Shown here: piece after piece, positions 1-6,481 of the stretch
Numbering within the stretch: position 1 is the stretch's first letter
How the letters are laid out: each line of letters begins with the position of its first letter
Assembly: GCA_023441255.1 (NCBI GenBank)
Contig: JAEZPW010000164.1
Span: 1 to 21,671, forward strand
Origin: Acidobacteriota bacterium
GTDB lineage: Bacteria > Acidobacteriota > Terriglobia > Terriglobales > Acidobacteriaceae
Direction: 5' to 3'
DNA: 21,671 bases
The notes under the pieces: generated by a model
The model's input: only the letters and a program-made list of their open reading frames with translations
Told to the model about the DNA's origin: nothing
The model's database searches: none
Position numbers and translations under genes: made by a program

Positions 1-239
1 TCGATCACCCGCGTGGTGGTGCCGCGCCACCCGTCTATGTCCGCGACGGTGCCCACGGCAACGATCCGCTCGCCGATGATGGCCAGCGCCTCAGCCCGGG
101 GGCGGCTGTGATCGCCGGTCCAGATCCTGGCATTGGTGATCAGGAGATCGGCAGCCGGTCGTGTCTGCGAGCGCGCATGGCTGAGCAGGATCGGCAAGAC
201 AGAGACTACAGCCAGGGCAATCAGAAAACTTTTGTTCAT
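1..239 (-). CDS. Exported amidohydrolase (YtcJ/amidohydrolase 3-like), N-terminal part
   Basis: Only the first 79 codons are inside the window; the gene continues past its left edge. The protein begins MNKSFLIALAVVSVLPILL, a basic start and a hydrophobic stretch typical of a Sec signal peptide, with likely cleavage near residue 24 (ARSQT). It then runs into ADLLITNARIWTGD, a stretch with EALAIIGERIVAVG, and ends at TRVID. This is the N-terminal beta-sandwich pattern of metal-dependent amidohydrolases of the YtcJ group, in which the phrase 'ITNARIWTGD' normally precedes the metal-binding HxH motif. The HxH motif, and so the substrate class, lies outside the window. A purine-rich AGGCGG lies a few bases before the ATG. 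The glutaredoxin-like gene is 54 bp upstream on the same strand, so the two could be co-transcribed. The family call is good; the substrate is unknown. Confidence 0.8.
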   Translation of the reverse strand, partial: MNKSFLIALAVVSVLPILLSHARSQTRPAADLLITNARIWTGDHSRPRAEALAIIGERIVAVGTVADIDGWRGTTTRVI

Positions 240-293
240 GTTCCGCCTCAGTGCTACTCAAGTGAACCAAACAGCATCTATGGCAGCGTTCGT

Positions 294-536
294 TTACGCG
301 ACTCTGCGCAGGAATTCCACTTCGTCCATGTGGTATTTAAAAGCTTTCCTTCCGTCAATGAACACGACCGGCACCTCGTCCGTAAAGCGACGACACAGGT
401 CCGCATCGGCGTCGATGTCAACCTCTCGCCAGCGAAAATTCGCGCGGGTTTGCAATCGCGTCAATGTTTCCTTCACGGTTTCACAGAGGTGACATCGTGC
501 GCGCGTGTAAACGATCACTTCGTGCAACTCTGGCAT
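294..536 (-). CDS. Glutaredoxin-like small thiol-disulfide protein
   Basis: An 80-residue protein, a normal length for the bacterial glutaredoxin-like (DUF836-type) family. It starts with a beta strand (VIVYTRARC) and has the redox motif C15-H-L-C18 at the expected place. The segment WREVDIDADADLCRRF follows, then the cis-proline strand VPVVFIDGRKAF, and a short C-terminal helix. Family members carry out thiol-disulfide exchange in the cytoplasm, and there is no signal peptide. It lies 54 bp upstream of the amidohydrolase gene and is divergent from the short-chain dehydrogenase gene. No partner reductase is present nearby, so its physiological partner cannot be deduced. The ATG start agrees with the family start just before the first strand. 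Confidence 0.85.
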   Translation of the reverse strand: MPELHEVIVYTRARCHLCETVKETLTRLQTRANFRWREVDIDADADLCRRFTDEVPVVFIDGRKAFKYHMDEVEFLRRVA

Positions 537-624
537 CGGCGACGAAGTTTAGCAGAAAGCAGCGGCAGTTCGCATCGCGGGGTGTTGCGGTATCGCCTGT
601 TTAGGCCAAATGCTGTGCGTGTCG

Positions 625-630
625 TAAAAT
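625..630 (+). promoter_or_regulatory. Possible -10 box of the short-chain dehydrogenase gene
   Basis: TAAAAT, five of six matches to the bacterial -10 consensus, sits 7 bp before the in-frame ATG at 638 and overlaps the ATG at 629. If it is used, transcription would start at or next to the 638 codon and give an almost leaderless mRNA. No convincing -35 box is seen 16-18 bp upstream, and neither ATG has a Shine-Dalgarno sequence. The call is weak. Confidence 0.25.
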
Positions 631-1372
631 GCGCGACATGCACGATTTGAAAGGCAGGTCGGTACTAATAACGGGCGCGGCCAAGAGAATAGGCCGCGCC
701 CTCGCGCTGGCGTTCGCCGACGCCGGAGCAAATGTCGCGATCACATATCTAAGCTCGAATGAAGAAGCGGCCAGAACGCTCGAAGCGCTCAAGCAGCGGC
801 CGGGGCGATTTCTTGCACTGCCTGCGGACGTGCGAAAGACAGAAAGCGTCCAGGCGATCGTGCACAAAGTGCAGGTGGAGTTCGGCGGGCTCGACGTCCT
901 GGTAAACAACGCGGCCGTCTACGAAACTGTCGATTTCGAAGCGATCACGATGGAGCAATGGGACAGGATGTTCGAGACAAACACTCGCGGACCGTTTCTG
1001 ATGACCCAGGCTGCCGTTCCCTGCCTGCGCGCAAGACGAGGCCGCGTCATCAACATCGGCTCGCTGGGCGGACTGCGTCCCTGGGCCAGCCATGCGCACT
1101 ACTGCGCGTCGAAAGCAGCAGTGGTGATGCTGACGCAAACGATGGCGAAGGCCCTTGCGCCCGAGATCGCCGTGAATTGCGTCGCTCCGGGCATGATCAG
1201 CGGCGGCGAAAGCGGTCCTGATCCTTTCGCCGAGAAAATTGCCGCCAAAACTCCGATGAAACGCACGGGCGCAACTTCCGATGTCGCCGAAGCAGTTCTC
1301 TTTTTCGCCACGGCAACCCACTTCATCACCGGGCAAATACTGGCAGTCGACGGAGGCCTCGGGCTCGAGTGA
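629..1372 (+). CDS. Short-chain dehydrogenase/reductase (SDR), pteridine-reductase-like nucleotide motif
   Basis: A 247-residue classical SDR. The Rossmann cofactor motif is T15-G-A-A-K-R-I-G22. The arginine in TGxxxRxG, in place of the usual glycine, is a mark of the pteridine reductase/FolM-like branch and suits NADPH binding. The segment LVNNAAV (91-97), the structural N118, catalytic S145, and the Y158-C-A-S-K162 motif complete the N-S-Y-K tetrad. The C-terminus ITGQILAVDGG is standard for the fold. The enzyme should be an active cytoplasmic NAD(P)H-dependent oxidoreductase. The substrate is not determined: a pterin reductase role is possible, but a generic 3-ketoacyl or alcohol substrate cannot be excluded. 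Translation may begin at 629 or at the ATG at 638 (MHDLKGRS), and neither has a Shine-Dalgarno sequence. Its stop lies 2 bp from the stop of the convergent E1-alpha-like gene. Confidence 0.9.
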   Translation: MRDMHDLKGRSVLITGAAKRIGRALALAFADAGANVAITYLSSNEEAARTLEALKQRPGRFLALPADVRKTESVQAIVHKVQVEFGGLDVLVNNAAVYETVDFEAITMEQWDRMFETNTRGPFLMTQAAVPCLRARRGRVINIGSLGGLRPWASHAHYCASKAAVVMLTQTMAKALAPEIAVNCVAPGMISGGESGPDPFAEKIAAKTPMKRTGATSDVAEAVLFFATATHFITGQILAVDGGLGLE

Positions 1373-1374
1373 AC

Positions 1375-2289
1375 TCACCTCTCACGGAGGTCACCGAAGA
1401 CCTCGCTGATCTCACTTTTAAACTCGCGCATGAGTGAGTTCTTCCACTCATCGGACCACAACCCGCGAGTGGTCAGATAACGTTCGAGATGCTGGATGGG
1501 GTCATGCGACGAGGAAATGGCGGATGAACCATCTGCAACAAACCATTTCTGTGTCTTGCACTCGATGATGGTCGGACCGCCTCCGCTTCTCGCGTGGTCG
1601 ATGGCCTCGTGGGCAACTCGGTACACCGCGACCGGGTCGTTGCCGTCGACTACGATGGTGGGGAGAACGTTGGGATCTTCCCACACCTGGTCAGTGAGGG
1701 TGCGACCGCCTTGCGAGGGTTCCACGACAACAACGTAGACGATGGGCAGCTTTCGATCGGCTGCGACCTTCAGCCATTCGTGCGGAAGGTCCGCGGCTGA
1801 AGAATCGGCGTGCACAATGCTCAAGACGACGTTACGTCGCCTTTGCAACTGATATGCCAGAGCCACGCCCGTGCCGAGACCTAGACGCACATCCCAGCCT
1901 TCGGGTGACGCGATAACGTCCAGAGCTAGACCATTTGGGCCTGTTGATTTCGCAATTCGTCGCCCGCCCTTTTGTTTCCTGTAGATCGACTTGAGCGACT
2001 CGCCAGCTGCCAGACGAACAAGCGAATCGCGTCCGCACGCCACAACCGTGTCTCTCTTTACGAGGTCGAGCATGCCCGCGCTTTCAGTTGCTTCAAGACC
2101 CGCGGAGAGTTCCAGCAAGCCTTCGGCGCCTGAATGAGATTGCGAGCCGCGTGCTCTTGATTCGGCAACCATGCGGGATTTGAGCATCATCCCGTACAGT
2201 CTTTTAAGTGCTTCTGTGGGAAGTAAAGGCGACGCGTTTGTAGAGTTGGAAGCCTCGGACGTAGTTTCCTCTTTGACCCTGGGGACCAT
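1375..2289 (-). CDS. Diverged E1-alpha-like (thiamine diphosphate dehydrogenase family) protein
   Basis: The chosen start (ATG at 2289, protein MVPRVKEE) has AAGGA six bases upstream and gives 304 residues. The frame stays open upstream to 2667, but that extra sequence looks non-coding. The overall pattern matches the alpha subunit of pyruvate/branched-chain 2-oxoacid dehydrogenases: LKRLYGMMLKSRMV at 28-40, the helix GLGTGVALAYQLQR (137-150), KLPIVYVVV (180-188), and DPVAVYRVAHEAIDHARSG with GPTIIE (218-243). A C-terminal DPIQHLERYL helix (263-272) follows. The signature residues have drifted, however. The GDG metal/cofactor motif is HADS (160-163), the NN that ends the motif is replaced by EP (190-191), and the loop that normally carries GHS reads VAD (251-253). 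No E1-beta or E2 gene is nearby. It is probably a non-canonical or catalytically inactive relative. The fold is well supported; the function is unknown. Confidence 0.7.
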   Translation of the reverse strand: MVPRVKEETTSEASNSTNASPLLPTEALKRLYGMMLKSRMVAESRARGSQSHSGAEGLLELSAGLEATESAGMLDLVKRDTVVACGRDSLVRLAAGESLKSIYRKQKGGRRIAKSTGPNGLALDVIASPEGWDVRLGLGTGVALAYQLQRRRNVVLSIVHADSSAADLPHEWLKVAADRKLPIVYVVVVEPSQGGRTLTDQVWEDPNVLPTIVVDGNDPVAVYRVAHEAIDHARSGGGPTIIECKTQKWFVADGSSAISSSHDPIQHLERYLTTRGLWSDEWKNSLMREFKSEISEVFGDLRER

Positions 2290-2295
2290 GAGCAT

Positions 2296-2300
2296 TCCTT
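2296..2300 (-). promoter_or_regulatory. Ribosome binding site deciding the E1-alpha-like start
   Basis: Read on the minus strand, AAGGA is followed by six bases (ATGCTC) and then the ATG at 2289. An ATG directly touching the AAGGA (2295) and one further upstream at 2313 have no suitably spaced site, so 2289 is preferred. Confidence 0.55.
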
Positions 2301-2481
2301 GAAAGAACTTCATTCTATCGCAGTGATTTTTCTTTCCGCGCGAAGGCAAGTGACCCGAACGAAATTCACCGCGGAGCAGAAAAGAAGCAAGTCGGCAACC
2401 CCAAAGTTCATTCCGTCGACGGCTTGTTTTCCTCAGCGTTGTGAGAAAGCGTGTGGAAAACGGGCGCGCAACTACGTCAAG

Positions 2482-2496
2482 TGCGCGTGACGCGCA
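2482..2496. repeat. Perfect inverted repeat, possible operator upstream of tlyA
   Basis: TGCGCGT-G-ACGCGCA: two perfect 7-bp arms around a single central base, about 105 bp before the GTG start of tlyA and about 190 bp before the E1-alpha-like start. The size and symmetry fit a dimeric repressor site. The arms are G+C-rich, so chance is not excluded. No dedicated regulator gene is in the window. Confidence 0.3.
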
Positions 2497-2601
2497 TACT
2501 TCTACGGTTTGCACACTTTCTAGTGCTACTGAAAATCTCCTTTCTCTTCCCTTTAGCGAGTCTGGCAATCCGCACACATCACCGTGGTAACCTGAGCCGT
2601 C

Positions 2602-3381
2602 GTGAAAATTCGTATCGACAAACTTCTGCTGGAACGCGGCCTCGTGCCGTCGCGCGAGCGTGCGCAAGCGCTCATTCTTGCGGGAAAGGTGCTGGTAAAC
2701 GAGCAGAAGGTCGATAAAGCTGGTGCGAGCGTACCGGATGACTCGGCAATTCGATTGCTAGGCGAAGACCTTCCTTACGTCAGCCGTGGCGGATTGAAGC
2801 TTGCCCATGCGCTGAGTCACTGGAACATCGATGTGCAAGGACGAACCTGCGCCGACATTGGCACGTCGACAGGAGGTTTCACGGATTGCCTGCTGCAACA
2901 TGGCGCGGCGCACGTCATAGCTGTCGATACCGGCTACGGCCAGATCGATTTCAAGTTGCGCAACGACGCGCGCGTCCACCTGCTTGAGAATACGAACGCA
3001 CGCCATCTTACCGTCGGGCAGTTGCGTTCCGCTCTCGCCGGCAATCCTGATGCGGAGTGGGTGTCGTTCATCGCCATGGACGTCTCATTCATATCCGCAA
3101 CACTCGTCCTCCCAGCTGTGGTCGCGAGCGCGTTCTCAAGCTCTGGGGAGATAGGGCGGGTGCCCGAGACTGTGGTCCTGGTCAAGCCGCAATTCGAAGT
3201 CGGGCGGGAGAAGGTTGGCAAGGGCGGAATCGTGCGCGATGCTGACGCGCAGTCACAGGCCGTGGAGAAAGTGCGAGAGGCCATACAGGCGCTAGGAGCC
3301 GTTCATAACGAGACCATTGATTCACCCATTCTGGGCGGCGAGGGCAACCGGGAATTTTTGTTGTACGCGCGTTTCGCTTGA
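2602..3381 (+). CDS. tlyA: TlyA-family rRNA (cytidine-2'-O)-methyltransferase
   Basis: A 259-residue protein of the usual TlyA length. It starts at GTG, with KIRIDKLLLERGL at the N-terminus opening the S4 RNA-binding domain (about 1-60). A short linker (LPYVSRGGLKL) leads to an FtsJ-type methyltransferase domain. S-adenosylmethionine motif I is DIGTSTGGFTD (85-95), followed by VDTGYGQ (108-114). K66, D160 (in MDVSFIS) and K195 (in LVKPQFE) occupy the catalytic K-D-K-E positions, with the glutamate in the C-terminal GGEGNREF segment. Family members methylate ribose 2'-OH groups in 16S and 23S rRNA; in mycobacteria this conditions capreomycin sensitivity. The older name 'hemolysin A' is misleading. 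nadK follows after 77 bp on the same strand, an adjacency known from Mycobacterium. Protein, motifs and length all agree, so the call is firm. Confidence 0.95.
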   Translation: MKIRIDKLLLERGLVPSRERAQALILAGKVLVNEQKVDKAGASVPDDSAIRLLGEDLPYVSRGGLKLAHALSHWNIDVQGRTCADIGTSTGGFTDCLLQHGAAHVIAVDTGYGQIDFKLRNDARVHLLENTNARHLTVGQLRSALAGNPDAEWVSFIAMDVSFISATLVLPAVVASAFSSSGEIGRVPETVVLVKPQFEVGREKVGKGGIVRDADAQSQAVEKVREAIQALGAVHNETIDSPILGGEGNREFLLYARFA

Positions 3382-3458
3382 ACTCCTGCTCAAGAAAATG
3401 TCACTTCGTTCCGCTGAGCACGTTTATTATTGCGTTTGGTATCTGAAGCCGACGCTCG

Positions 3459-4316
3459 ATGACCAAAACCGCTGCGATTATCTCGAAACCCGCGAAACCG
3501 GAACTCTACAACGTTGCTCCAGAACTGATTCGGTGGTTCGGCGCTCACGGGTACGAAGTGGTTGTCGATGATGAGACGTCTGTTTATGCCCCCGGACATT
3601 TGACCGTGCCACGTGCGGCTATCGCGTCGCGCCAGCCAGACTTCGCTGTGGTGCTTGGAGGCGACGGAACTCTGCTTTCGGCCGCACGCGCCGTGGCTGC
3701 CGCCGGCATTCCCATTCTCGGCGTCAACCTGGGTTCGCTGGGTTTCCTGACGGAAGTTCCGCTCGCCGAACTTTACGACACGCTTGAAGCCGTCGACCAG
3801 GACCGCTGCGCGATTGAAACCCGGGCAATGCTTCATTGCGATCTCGTGCGTCAGGGCAAGTGCATCGCCACCTACTGCGCCATGAATGACGCGGTGGTAA
3901 ACAAGAGCACCATTGCCCGCCTGCTGAATTTCGACCTCTTCGTCGATCAGATATTCGTTTCCAACTACAAGGCTGACGGCGTGATCGTCTCGACTCCGAC
4001 CGGATCCACCGCCTACTCACTTGCTGCGGGCGGTCCAATTCTGACCCCTTCGGTGGACGCCTTCGTCATCACGCCGGTGTGCCCGCACTCTCTTACCCAC
4101 CGTCCTCTCGTGGTTCGTGACACGGCGGACATACAGATCGCGGTGCGGAACGTGGACGGCGAGGCGTTCCTCAGCATCGACGGGCAAGTAGGCGTGCCCA
4201 TTACCGATGGCGACATCGTCGTCTGCCGCAAGGCAGAACACCGCGTCAAGCTGCTGAGAATGCGCCAGAGCTTCTTCGACGTGCTCCGTACCAAGCTGAA
4301 GTGGGGACAGCGGTAA
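3459..4316 (+). CDS. nadK: NAD kinase
   Basis: A 285-residue NAD kinase (usual 270-310) that phosphorylates NAD+ to NADP+ in the cytoplasm and so feeds NADPH-using enzymes. The diagnostic GGDGT motif is at 67-71, with catalytic D69. It is followed by ILGVNLGSLGFLTEV (86-100), the N143-D144 nucleotide-contact pair, and the conserved KADGVIVSTPTGSTAYSLAA segment (171-190). The C-terminal beta-rich domain contains SIDGQ (239-243). The ATG at 3459 is the natural start because the first beta strand AAIISKP follows at once. No strong ribosome binding site is visible. It lies 77 bp after tlyA and is probably in the same operon, with the ligase gene 61 bp downstream. Nothing in it suggests inactivity. 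Confidence 0.96.
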   Translation: MTKTAAIISKPAKPELYNVAPELIRWFGAHGYEVVVDDETSVYAPGHLTVPRAAIASRQPDFAVVLGGDGTLLSAARAVAAAGIPILGVNLGSLGFLTEVPLAELYDTLEAVDQDRCAIETRAMLHCDLVRQGKCIATYCAMNDAVVNKSTIARLLNFDLFVDQIFVSNYKADGVIVSTPTGSTAYSLAAGGPILTPSVDAFVITPVCPHSLTHRPLVVRDTADIQIAVRNVDGEAFLSIDGQVGVPITDGDIVVCRKAEHRVKLLRMRQSFFDVLRTKLKWGQR

Positions 4317-4377
4317 CGCTCGCCCAGCAAGTCCCACGCAGGCAACTACGCCGGCGCCAGAAGCAACTCACGTCCTT

Positions 4378-6009
4378 ATGCAGCGGAAGATGTATGCGGA
4401 CCCCGCGAGCGTCTTTGTTCATGATGCGATCCTGGAATCCTGCCGTCGCTCGCCCGAAAAGGTCGCAGTCATCGACACCTCGGGTCCGGCTCCGAGGTGC
4501 TTTACCTATGCCGAATACGCCACTCTCGTCGAGGACGCCGCGCGAGGGCTGGTGGGTAGCGGCATACGTCCGGGCGAGGTGGTCGGGATCTATCTGCCCA
4601 ACTGGTGGGAGTACGCCGTCGCCTATCATGCTGCCACACTTGCGGGTGCTATTCCCACGCCGTTAAACCCAAGTTACCGCGAACGCGAAGTCCGTTACCA
4701 GATCGAGAACTCCGAGGCTGTGGCGCTCATCACGGACGGAACGCTGGTTTCCGGAATGAACCTGTCCGGCATGCCTTCTCTTCGCCGAGTCTACTCCGTG
4801 CGCACTGATGCGCCTTCATGTGAGCGCTTTTCAAGCGTGCTGCACTCCAACGCGGCCCCTCTGCCGCCGACGACCGCCGCATCGAATGAAACCCTTGCGG
4901 CACTTCCCTATTCCAGCGGCACGACGGGATTACCCAAGGGCGTGATGCTCTCACATCACAACCTCGTGGCAAACGTGTTCCAGTTGCTCGGCGATCCCGA
5001 AAAACCGGTGTTTGCCGCGGACGAGATCGTCATGTGCGTTCTGCCGCTCTACCACATCTACGGATTGAATGTTGTGCTCAATCCCGTGCTGGTGCGCGGA
5101 GCGACACTGGTTCTCGTCCCCCGTTTTGACACGGCTGAGGTGCTGAAGACGATCATTCAGTTCGGCGTAACCATGCTCCCGGTAGTTCCGCCGATGCTGA
5201 GCGCGTTCTGCGTTGCCGCCGAAAAAGGCTTGTTCCCGCGCGATCACGCCGTCCGCTGGGTGAAGTGTGGAGCAGCACCGCTCGCTCCCGAACTGGCGCA
5301 TCGCTTCACCGATCTGACCGGCATACGGATACGGCAGGGCTATGGCATGACGGAGGCTTCTCCCGTCACTCACGTTGGCTGTCTTGAAGAGGGCCCCTAC
5401 CGGCCAGAATCCATTGGCTGGCCGGTGGCGCAGACCGACTGCAAAGTGCTGAACGACCAGGGCGACGATGCGCGGGCGGATGAGGCCGGCGAACTCGTAA
5501 TGCGCGGACCGCAGTTCATGATTGGCTACTGGAAGTCGCCCGCGGCAACGGCGGCGGCGTTGCGCGACGGGTGGTACTGGTCGGGCGACGTCGTTCGGCG
5601 CGACGAGTACGGCCTCTATTACGTCGTGGATCGCCGCAAGGAGATGATCAAGTACAAAGGATTCTCCGTCGCTCCGGCGGAAATCGAGTCGGTGCTACTG
5701 GAGCATCCGGCGGTGCGGGATTGCGGCGTCGTCGGCAAGCCCGACACTGTTGCGGCGAAATCCCTGCAGCCTTCGTGGTGCTGGACCCGAATTATTCTGA
5801 ATCGGAGAAACTCAAAGTCGAACTGGCCGGTTTTGTGGCGGAGCGCCTGGCCCACCACAAGCAACCTCGCGAGGTCCACTTCGTTCCGGCGATACCACAT
5901 ACGCCTTCGGGCAAGATATTGCGCCGGGAATTACGCCGAACGTTCTCGGCAGTGGCCGACTGAGCTTCTGCAACGTTTTCGAGCTTACGCAAAAAGGCCC
6001 TGCCGATGA
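4378..6009 (+). CDS. AMP-forming acyl-CoA synthetase/ligase, frameshifted near its 3' end
   Basis: An adenylate-forming enzyme of the 4-coumarate/long-chain acyl-CoA ligase type. Visible motifs are the phosphate-binding YSSGTTGLPKG (178-188), YGMTEASP (the A5 motif), SGD with D404 for ribose binding, the hinge D418-R419, and YKGFSVAPAEIE. After GKPDTV the open frame turns into a non-homologous tail ending at 6009. The family sequence resumes in the +1-related frame from about 5754 (GEIPAAFVVLDP) and ends at a TGA at 5961-5963 after HTPSGKILRREL. Adding one base between 5753 and 5754 would restore a protein of about 528 residues. As it stands, the A10 catalytic lysine (codon 5913-5915) is lost, so the product would be inactive. 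The false tail also overlaps the terminator at 5991-6020. The cause is either a sequencing error or a recent pseudogene. The start could be 4378 or the ATG at 4390. Confidence 0.85.
   Translation: MQRKMYADPASVFVHDAILESCRRSPEKVAVIDTSGPAPRCFTYAEYATLVEDAARGLVGSGIRPGEVVGIYLPNWWEYAVAYHAATLAGAIPTPLNPSYREREVRYQIENSEAVALITDGTLVSGMNLSGMPSLRRVYSVRTDAPSCERFSSVLHSNAAPLPPTTAASNETLAALPYSSGTTGLPKGVMLSHHNLVANVFQLLGDPEKPVFAADEIVMCVLPLYHIYGLNVVLNPVLVRGATLVLVPRFDTAEVLKTIIQFGVTMLPVVPPMLSAFCVAAEKGLFPRDHAVRWVKCGAAPLAPELAHRFTDLTGIRIRQGYGMTEASPVTHVGCLEEGPYRPESIGWPVAQTDCKVLNDQGDDARADEAGELVMRGPQFMIGYWKSPAATAAALRDGWYWSGDVVRRDEYGLYYVVDRRKEMIKYKGFSVAPAEIESVLLEHPAVRDCGVVGKPDTVAAKSLQPSWCWTRIILNRRNSKSNWPVLWRSAWPTTSNLARSTSFRRYHIRLRARYCAGNYAERSRQWPTELLQRFRAYAKRPCR
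5754..5963 (+). other. Out-of-frame C-terminal remnant of the acyl-CoA synthetase
   Basis: This stretch, read one frame off the upstream ligase, encodes GEIPAAFVVLDPNYSES, then LAHHKQPREVHFVPAIPHTP and SGKILRREL. That is the normal C-terminal lid domain, with the A10 lysine at 5913-5915 and a TGA stop at 5961-5963. It shows where the original gene ended. Confidence 0.8.
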
Positions 6010-6020
6010 ACGGCAGGGCC
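5991..6020 (-). terminator. Intrinsic terminator of the leftward gene cluster
   Basis: On the minus strand GGCCCTGCCG, a 5-base loop TTCAT, and CGGCAGGGCC form a perfect 10-bp G+C-rich stem. It is followed at once by TTTTT. It lies 27 bp after the stop of the small exported protein gene. On the plus strand the hairpin has no T run. Confidence 0.85.
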
Positions 6021-6046
6021 CTTGAATCCGATCGGGCGGTGAGCAA

Positions 6047-6424
6047 CTACTTATAAATGCTGTACTGACCCTGTGGCGGCTTGAGCTTTATGGTGATCTC
6101 CTGCTGTGGCGCGTTGATGTCGTAGTCCTGACCGAAGGTCTGCAGTCCCTGCGCGATCACCTGGATGCGCAGCTTGCCATACGGCACGCCGTTGAAGGAT
6201 GTTTTCCCTTCCTTGTCGGTCTTGAGTTGGAACCCACCTTTTTCCTGCTTCCCGTCCTTGTTGACCGGATGGAGGATGACGCTGGCGTTACGGACGGGCC
6301 GGCCGTTCTCTTCCTTTACAACGACAAATTTCAGCTCCGAAAACTCGTCGTTGTCGCCGGCAAATACCGCGCCGGCCAAGAGCAGCACTGAAATCGTCAC
6401 CAAAGCCGCGAATCGCCGTTTCAT
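6047..6424 (-). CDS. Small exported protein with carboxypeptidase-regulatory-like domain
   Basis: A 125-residue protein starting at the ATG at 6424; a GTG 18 bp upstream is in frame but less likely. MKRRFAALVTISVLLLAGAV is a clear Sec signal peptide, with cleavage probably after VFA (residue 22). The mature part ELKFVVVKEENGRPVRNASV, then a GKTSFNGVPYGKLRI segment and a terminal EITIKLKP strand, matches the 'carboxypeptidase regulatory-like/CNA-B' beta-sandwich. This fold is common as an extra-cytoplasmic domain in Acidobacteriota and Bacteroidota. It has no enzymatic residues and probably binds or supports an envelope structure. The ABC-F gene is 57 bp upstream on the same strand, and a strong terminator follows. 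The domain call is fair; the specific role is not known. Confidence 0.75.
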   Translation of the reverse strand: MKRRFAALVTISVLLLAGAVFAGDNDEFSELKFVVVKEENGRPVRNASVILHPVNKDGKQEKGGFQLKTDKEGKTSFNGVPYGKLRIQVIAQGLQTFGQDYDINAPQQEITIKLKPPQGQYSIYK

Positions 6425-6481
6425 AGTCACTATTCTAAGCACCGGTACGCTGGAAATCCAGCGAGGCGTTGTATCCCATTC

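Larger units (their letters stand above)
2290..2601. other. Gene-free divergent spacer between the E1-alpha-like gene and tlyA
   Basis: About 312 bp that must hold promoters for both directions. No convincing -35/-10 pair could be assigned. The one clear structure is the 15-bp inverted repeat at 2482-2496, described separately. The long open frames that cross this stretch on both strands have no conserved motifs and no ribosome binding sites. Confidence 0.6.

Noticed and set aside
749..1378. 209-codon minus-strand frame opposite the short-chain dehydrogenase
   Set aside because: The SDR tetrad and cofactor motif lie on the plus strand; the opposite frame has no motif.
2509..2537. Possible promoter TTGCAC with an AAAATC-type -10 box before tlyA
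   Set aside because: Only about three of six matches in each box and other equally poor pairs exist nearby.
2290..2667. Upstream extension of the E1-alpha-like reading frame, adding 126 residues
   Set aside because: Extension is rich in R and has no family similarity; it overlaps the start of tlyA on the other strand, and the ATG at 2289 has a good AAGGA.
5964..6009. C-terminal tail of the acyl-CoA synthetase open frame as a real protein end
   Set aside because: The tail is out of frame with the family, and runs into the hairpin of the opposite-strand terminator.
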